From Acidimicrobiales bacterium (GTDB taxonomy: Bacteria > Actinomycetota > Acidimicrobiia > Acidimicrobiales > Acidimicrobilacustridaceae): a stretch of 5,161 nucleotides of DNA. Location of the stretch: NCBI GenBank assembly GCA_023261915.1, contig JALRFT010000127.1, forward strand, positions 1 through 5,161, read 5' to 3'. Each line of letters opens with the position of its first letter. Position 1 is the stretch's first letter. The notes below the pieces were generated by a model, which had not been told where the DNA came from, did no database searches, and saw only the letters and a program-made list of their open reading frames with translations. Made by a program: the position numbers and the translations under genes. Positions 1 to 5,161 of the stretch are shown one piece after another.

Positions 1-479
1 GCACGCTCCGGGTCGTCGTCGACCGCCCAGGTGGGATCTCCCTCGACGCTGTCGCAACCGCCACGCGCCGGATCTCCCGTCTCCTCGATGAGCACGATCC
101 GGTGCCCGGGAGCTTCACCCTCGAGGTCACGAGCCCCGGTCTGGAACGCAACCTTCGCACCCCCCAGCATTTCGCCCGGGCCGTCGGTGAGATGGTCTCG
201 GTGCGTATCCGCATCGTTGGTGAGGGTGCCGAGCGGGTGCAGGGAACGCTCAGCAGCGTCGATGACGCCGGGGTGACTCTGGCGCTTGCGGATGGCAGTG
301 GCGATCGCGTCATTCCTTTCGACCACATTGACAAGGCGCGCACCGTCTTTGAGTGGGGCCCGGCCCCCAAACCCGGTGGGCGCCGCGTCGTTGCCGGGGC
401 GGGTGCCACGCCGGCGGCGACGAGTGATGACGACACTGATGATCAGGATGGACACGACGACGAGGTGAGCAGGTCATGA
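1..479 (+). CDS. rimP: Ribosome maturation factor RimP, 5'-truncated by window edge
   Basis: RimP binds the 30S subunit in the cytoplasm and helps its late maturation. The frame is open from base 3 to the TGA at 477-479, giving 158 visible residues. The start codon and roughly the first 25-30 residues lie outside the window, judged from the usual length of about 150 aa. The visible N-domain contains LRVVVD near its beginning and the family signature EVTSPGLER, with SPGLER at visible residues 44-49 (bases 132-149). The small beta-barrel C-domain follows and ends around FEW (residues 116-118). About 40 further residues form a Gly/Ala- then Asp-rich tail (DDDTDD, DDE) that looks disordered and is not part of the core fold. 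The gene overlaps nusA by four bases, as expected for the rimP-nusA-infB operon. An in-frame ATG at 102 is internal, because conserved RimP sequence continues upstream of it. Identification is firm. Confidence 0.95.
   Translation, partial: TLRVVVDRPGGISLDAVATATRRISRLLDEHDPVPGSFTLEVTSPGLERNLRTPQHFARAVGEMVSVRIRIVGEGAERVQGTLSSVDDAGVTLALADGSGDRVIPFDHIDKARTVFEWGPAPKPGGRRVVAGAGATPAATSDDDTDDQDGHDDEVSRS
462..468 (+). promoter_or_regulatory. Ribosome binding site of nusA
   Basis: GAGGTGA lies seven bases before the nusA ATG, inside the last codons of rimP. It is a good Shine-Dalgarno match at normal spacing and supports the ATG at 476 as the start. Together with the ATGA stop/start overlap it suggests that nusA can be translated both by coupling to rimP and by direct initiation. 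Confidence 0.7.
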
Positions 480-1687
480 GCAACCTGGACATGATGGAGG
501 CGCTCAGCGCCCTGGCCGCTGACAAGGGAATCTCGGTGGACACGCTGTTCGGCGCCCTTGCCGACGCCCTCGAGACCGCTTACAAGCGGATGCCTGAAGC
601 ACATGACTACGCCTGGGTGGTGATCGATCCCGAGACCGGTGAATTCCGTGTGATGGCGCAGGAACTCGACGATGACGGGGAGCCGGTCGGCCCTGAGATG
701 GACGTGACTCCCGACAATTTCGGTCGGATTGCCGCCCAGACCGCCAAGCAGGTCATGGGTCAGCGCATTCGTGAGGCCGAGCGTGAGATGAAGTACGAAG
801 AGTACGCCGGCCGTGAGGGTGACATCGTCACCGGCATCATCCAACAGACTGACGCCCGCTTCACGCTCTTGGATCTCGGTCGCGTTGAGGCGTTGCTGCC
901 TCAGGCCGAGCAGGCCCAGTATGAGCGTCTCGAACCGGGCGCTCGGGTCAAGGCCTACATCGTTGAGGTTCGCAAGACGGCGAAGGGTCCCCAGATCGTC
1001 GTGAGCCGCACCCATCCGGGCCTCATCAAGCGTCTCTTTGAACTTGAGGTTCCCGAGATTGCTGACGGCGTGGTTGAGATCCGTGCCTGTGCCCGAGAGC
1101 CCGGTGCCCGTACCAAGATCGCCGTGTGGTCCAACGACAGCAATGTCGATCCGGTTGGTGCCTGCGTTGGTGCCCGGGGCGCAAGGGTCCGCATGGTCGT
1201 CACCGAACTTCGGGGCGAGAAGATCGACATCGTCCCCTTCACCGATGACCCCGCTGACTTCGTGGCCAAGGCCTTATCACCGGCGAAGGTGCGCGAGGTG
1301 CGTATCCACGAGGACACCGGAACGGCCGAAGTGATCGTTCCCGACTTCCAGTTGTCGCTCGCCATTGGCAAGGAAGGTCAGAACGCTCGCCTCTCGGCAC
1401 GTCTCACCGGCTGGCACGTCGACATCAAGAGCGAAAGCCAGCTCGCCGAGGAGGAGGCCTATGCCAACCAGGATTGGGCTGAGGGCGAATGGGTCGTGGA
1501 CGAGGCCACCGGGGAACAGGTGTGGCGTCCGGCCGAGGGCGGCGAGGCCATCTCTGCCGAGCAGTGGTCCCAGGCGGCTGAGACCGAGGCCACTCAACCA
1601 GACGATGACGAGCAAGAGGCCACGTCCGAGGCTGTGGCCGAGGAAGCAGCGACCGAGGTGGATGAGAGCGAAACCCCTGCAGACTGA
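476..1687 (+). CDS. nusA: Transcription termination/antitermination factor NusA
   Basis: NusA binds RNA polymerase and nascent RNA and modulates pausing, termination and antitermination. The 403-residue protein has the expected order of domains. The N-terminal RNAP-binding domain covers about residues 1-108 and begins MSNLDMMEALSALAADKGI. The S1 domain is at about 112-178, containing GDIVTGII and ARFTLLDLG. KH1 is at about 200-270 with its GxxG loop GARG at 232-235. KH2 is at about 271-320 with IGKEG at 297-301 followed by QNARLSARLTGW. It lacks the acidic-repeat domains of the E. coli protein. Instead it ends in about 80 residues (321-403) that are strongly acidic, with four tryptophans at 334, 339, 350 and 364 and a final Asp/Glu/Ala tail. 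The start is set by the ATGA overlap with rimP and the GAGGTGA upstream. No catalytic function is expected. Identification is firm; the role of the tail is unknown. Confidence 0.97.
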   Translation: MSNLDMMEALSALAADKGISVDTLFGALADALETAYKRMPEAHDYAWVVIDPETGEFRVMAQELDDDGEPVGPEMDVTPDNFGRIAAQTAKQVMGQRIREAEREMKYEEYAGREGDIVTGIIQQTDARFTLLDLGRVEALLPQAEQAQYERLEPGARVKAYIVEVRKTAKGPQIVVSRTHPGLIKRLFELEVPEIADGVVEIRACAREPGARTKIAVWSNDSNVDPVGACVGARGARVRMVVTELRGEKIDIVPFTDDPADFVAKALSPAKVREVRIHEDTGTAEVIVPDFQLSLAIGKEGQNARLSARLTGWHVDIKSESQLAEEEAYANQDWAEGEWVVDEATGEQVWRPAEGGEAISAEQWSQAAETEATQPDDDEQEATSEAVAEEAATEVDESETPAD

Positions 1688-1821
1688 GGGGATAACGGGC
1701 GGGGCTTCGCCCTCTGCCGGAGGGCTGTGCGAGGATCAGCAGCCGTTCTTGCGGAGGGTGCGTACCGCCGAACGAGGGCCGCAAAGTCGGCCTAGGACAA
1801 AGGGATACGAGGACATCAAGC
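1688..1821 (+). promoter_or_regulatory. nusA-infB intergenic region with inverted repeats; no ylxR
   Basis: This 134-base gap holds no credible gene. All three plus frames either stop early or read low-information Arg/Gly-rich peptides. I cannot find the RTCxxCR-type signature of YlxR, which often lies here in other bacteria. Three inverted repeats are visible. GGGC-TTC-GCCC is at 1702-1712. GCCCTC-(5 nt)-GAGGGC is at 1709-1725 and shares bases 1709-1712 with the first, so the two cannot form together. GGGCCG-(6 nt)-CGGCCT is at 1776-1793, six pairs including one G-U, and ends 15 bases before the infB ribosome binding site. No U-run follows any of them, so they are not classical intrinsic terminators. 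They may be an mRNA leader, a processing site or a chance product of high GC. I see no convincing -35/-10 promoter. Confidence 0.35.
1809..1813 (+). promoter_or_regulatory. Ribosome binding site of infB
   Basis: GAGGA lies eight bases before the GTG at 1822. This fixes the non-ATG start, which also gives the canonical IF2 N-terminus MAKIRVYELAKELG. No sequence complementary to GAGGA was noticed in the upstream gap, so the inverted repeats there do not obviously hide this site. Confidence 0.65.
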
Positions 1822-4593
<2,772 letters not shown>

Positions 4594-4605
4594 ACTCGAT
4601 ACCCC

Positions 4606-5043
4606 TCAGGCGCTGTTGGCGTCGAGTGGTTCAGAATCGACGTCGGGAACGGCAGGCATCGCCGTGTCATTGAGGTAGCGCCGAACTGCCTCGGCGCCCA
4701 CGAGACGAGCGACGACCCGGCCGTCCTCGTCGGCGAGCAGCGTGGTTGGGGCCCGACGTACATCCCATCGACCGGCGAGGTCGGGATCGATGGTGGCGTC
4801 AACCCGCACGACTCGGTCAGTGGGCCGGTCCTTGGCCAGGAGTTGCTCAACCGACCGGCAGGCCACACAGGTCGGGGTGGTGAAGATGATCCACGCCGCT
4901 CCTCCGCTCCGCAGGGCGGAGGGCACGGTTGGCAGGCCTACTGAGGAAAGGTTCTCGTCGTTTCGCTGGGACCGTTGCCACAGTGTGCGCAGCCAGAAGA
5001 CCCCACCAGCGAGCAGGAAGAGGACGAGGAGGCGGGTGATCAT
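4606..5043 (-). CDS. Membrane-anchored thioredoxin-fold protein
   Basis: This is a 145-residue protein with one N-terminal hydrophobic segment (about residues 5-18) and a thioredoxin-like domain (about 45-127). The redox motif is C59-V-A-C62, preceded by FTTPT instead of the WAxWCGPC of classic thioredoxins. The likely cis-proline is P99 in RRAPTTLL, and the strand after it (DEDGRVVARLVG) fits the fold. The last 18 residues are acidic and probably flexible. The expected role is thiol-disulfide exchange near the membrane; the substrate is unknown. The ATG at 5043-5041 is chosen because it overlaps the stop of the upstream gene (ATGA) and gives a clean membrane anchor. A longer frame reaching 5151 would overlap that gene out of frame with an Arg-rich, unconvincing peptide. 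There is no clear Shine-Dalgarno site, which fits translational coupling. A TlpA/ThiX-like name is possible but cannot be fixed. Confidence 0.8.
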   Translation of the reverse strand: MITRLLVLFLLAGGVFWLRTLWQRSQRNDENLSSVGLPTVPSALRSGGAAWIIFTTPTCVACRSVEQLLAKDRPTDRVVRVDATIDPDLAGRWDVRRAPTTLLADEDGRVVARLVGAEAVRRYLNDTAMPAVPDVDSEPLDANSA

Positions 5044-5161
5044 CGGACGGGCCGGAGTCTGTTGAGGAGGAGGTACATCTCGCATCCGACGCAGAGCCCC
5101 GTGACCGCGGCGAGGGCGGCGAGCGCGGCAACGATCAGGGCGAGCACCCATCCCACGACGC
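5040..5161 (-). CDS. C-terminal end of a membrane protein, probably DUF4395 family; partial
   Basis: Thirty-nine codons are visible, from 5159 down to the TGA at 5042-5040; the rest lies beyond the window edge. They encode one Ala/Leu/Val-rich transmembrane helix (residues 4-19 of the fragment), then G-L-C-V-G-C-E-M-Y (CxxC at 23-26) and a basic end with R34, R36 and R39. A final helix followed by a C(V/I/L)GC-like motif and a short tail is what I recall of the DUF4395 family. These are small actinobacterial membrane proteins often found beside thioredoxin or sulfurtransferase genes. The four-base overlap with the thioredoxin gene supports that reading. The basic tail suggests that the C-terminus is cytoplasmic. 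The function of the family is not established, and the assignment rests on a short fragment. Confidence 0.6.
   Translation of the reverse strand, partial: VVGWVLALIVAALAALAAVTGLCVGCEMYLLLNRLRPVR

Noticed and set aside
443..1015. Minus-strand open frame of 190 codons opposite rimP/nusA
   Set aside because: It lies antisense to clear NusA sequence, with no recognisable family and no separate expression signals.
1757..1810. Possible riboswitch before infB (GCAAAG and GGCCTA words recall the 3' half of GEMM-I; CGCCGAA and AGGACAAAGG recall glycine riboswitches)
   Set aside because: The matching 5' halves and the required spacing are absent, and neither class is expected before infB. A covariance-model scan would settle it; no hit is expected.
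1746..1810. Candidate promoter inside the nusA-infB gap (TTCTTG at 1746, GATACG-like box near 1804)
   Set aside because: The two boxes are too far apart to pair and each is a poor match. Nothing close to a sigma-70 -10 box lies 16-18 bases after TTCTTG.
5044..5151. N-terminal extension of the thioredoxin-like gene to an upstream ATG
   Set aside because: The added 36 residues are Arg/Pro-rich and overlap, out of frame, a convincing membrane helix with a CxxC of the upstream gene. The ATG at 5043 with the ATGA overlap is better.

Overview
The window is a high-GC bacterial segment carrying part of the conserved rimP-nusA-infB transcription/translation operon on the + strand. It is followed, tail to tail, by a two-gene redox pair on the - strand. 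Four things point to an actinobacterium (Actinomycetota): the GC-rich third codon positions, the GTG start of infB, an IF2 with a long Lys/Ala-, Pro/Ala- and Gly/Pro/Arg-rich linker, and a membrane DUF4395-like protein next to a thioredoxin. A lineage such as Acidimicrobiia is plausible, but that is a guess from the overall look of the proteins and not from a marker.

Layout. Positions 1-479 hold the 3' part of rimP (30S maturation factor); its start lies before the window. Its stop overlaps the start of nusA (476-1687, transcription elongation/termination factor) in an ATGA junction. A 134-base gap (1688-1821) follows. It has no ylxR gene, which often sits at this place, but it does contain several GC-rich inverted repeats. 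infB (1822-4593, translation initiation factor IF2, 923 aa) is complete, with all GTPase motifs intact. Its linker contains three different in-frame nucleotide repeats. Only 12 bases separate the infB stop from the stop of a convergent gene (4606-5043, -), a short membrane-anchored thioredoxin-fold protein with a CVAC active site. That gene overlaps by ATGA with the 3' end of an upstream membrane protein gene (5040-5161, -, running off the window) that resembles the C-terminus of DUF4395.

How the genes work together. RimP, NusA and IF2 link ribosome assembly, transcription elongation and translation initiation, and their co-transcription is ancient and widespread. The minus-strand pair is probably translationally coupled. 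Each of its proteins carries a CxxC dithiol next to or just after a membrane segment, so a membrane-associated thiol relay is a reasonable hypothesis.

Most of the window is ordinary core genome, and I see no convincing undescribed system. The points most worth checking are the structured nusA-infB gap without ylxR and the paired CxxC membrane proteins.
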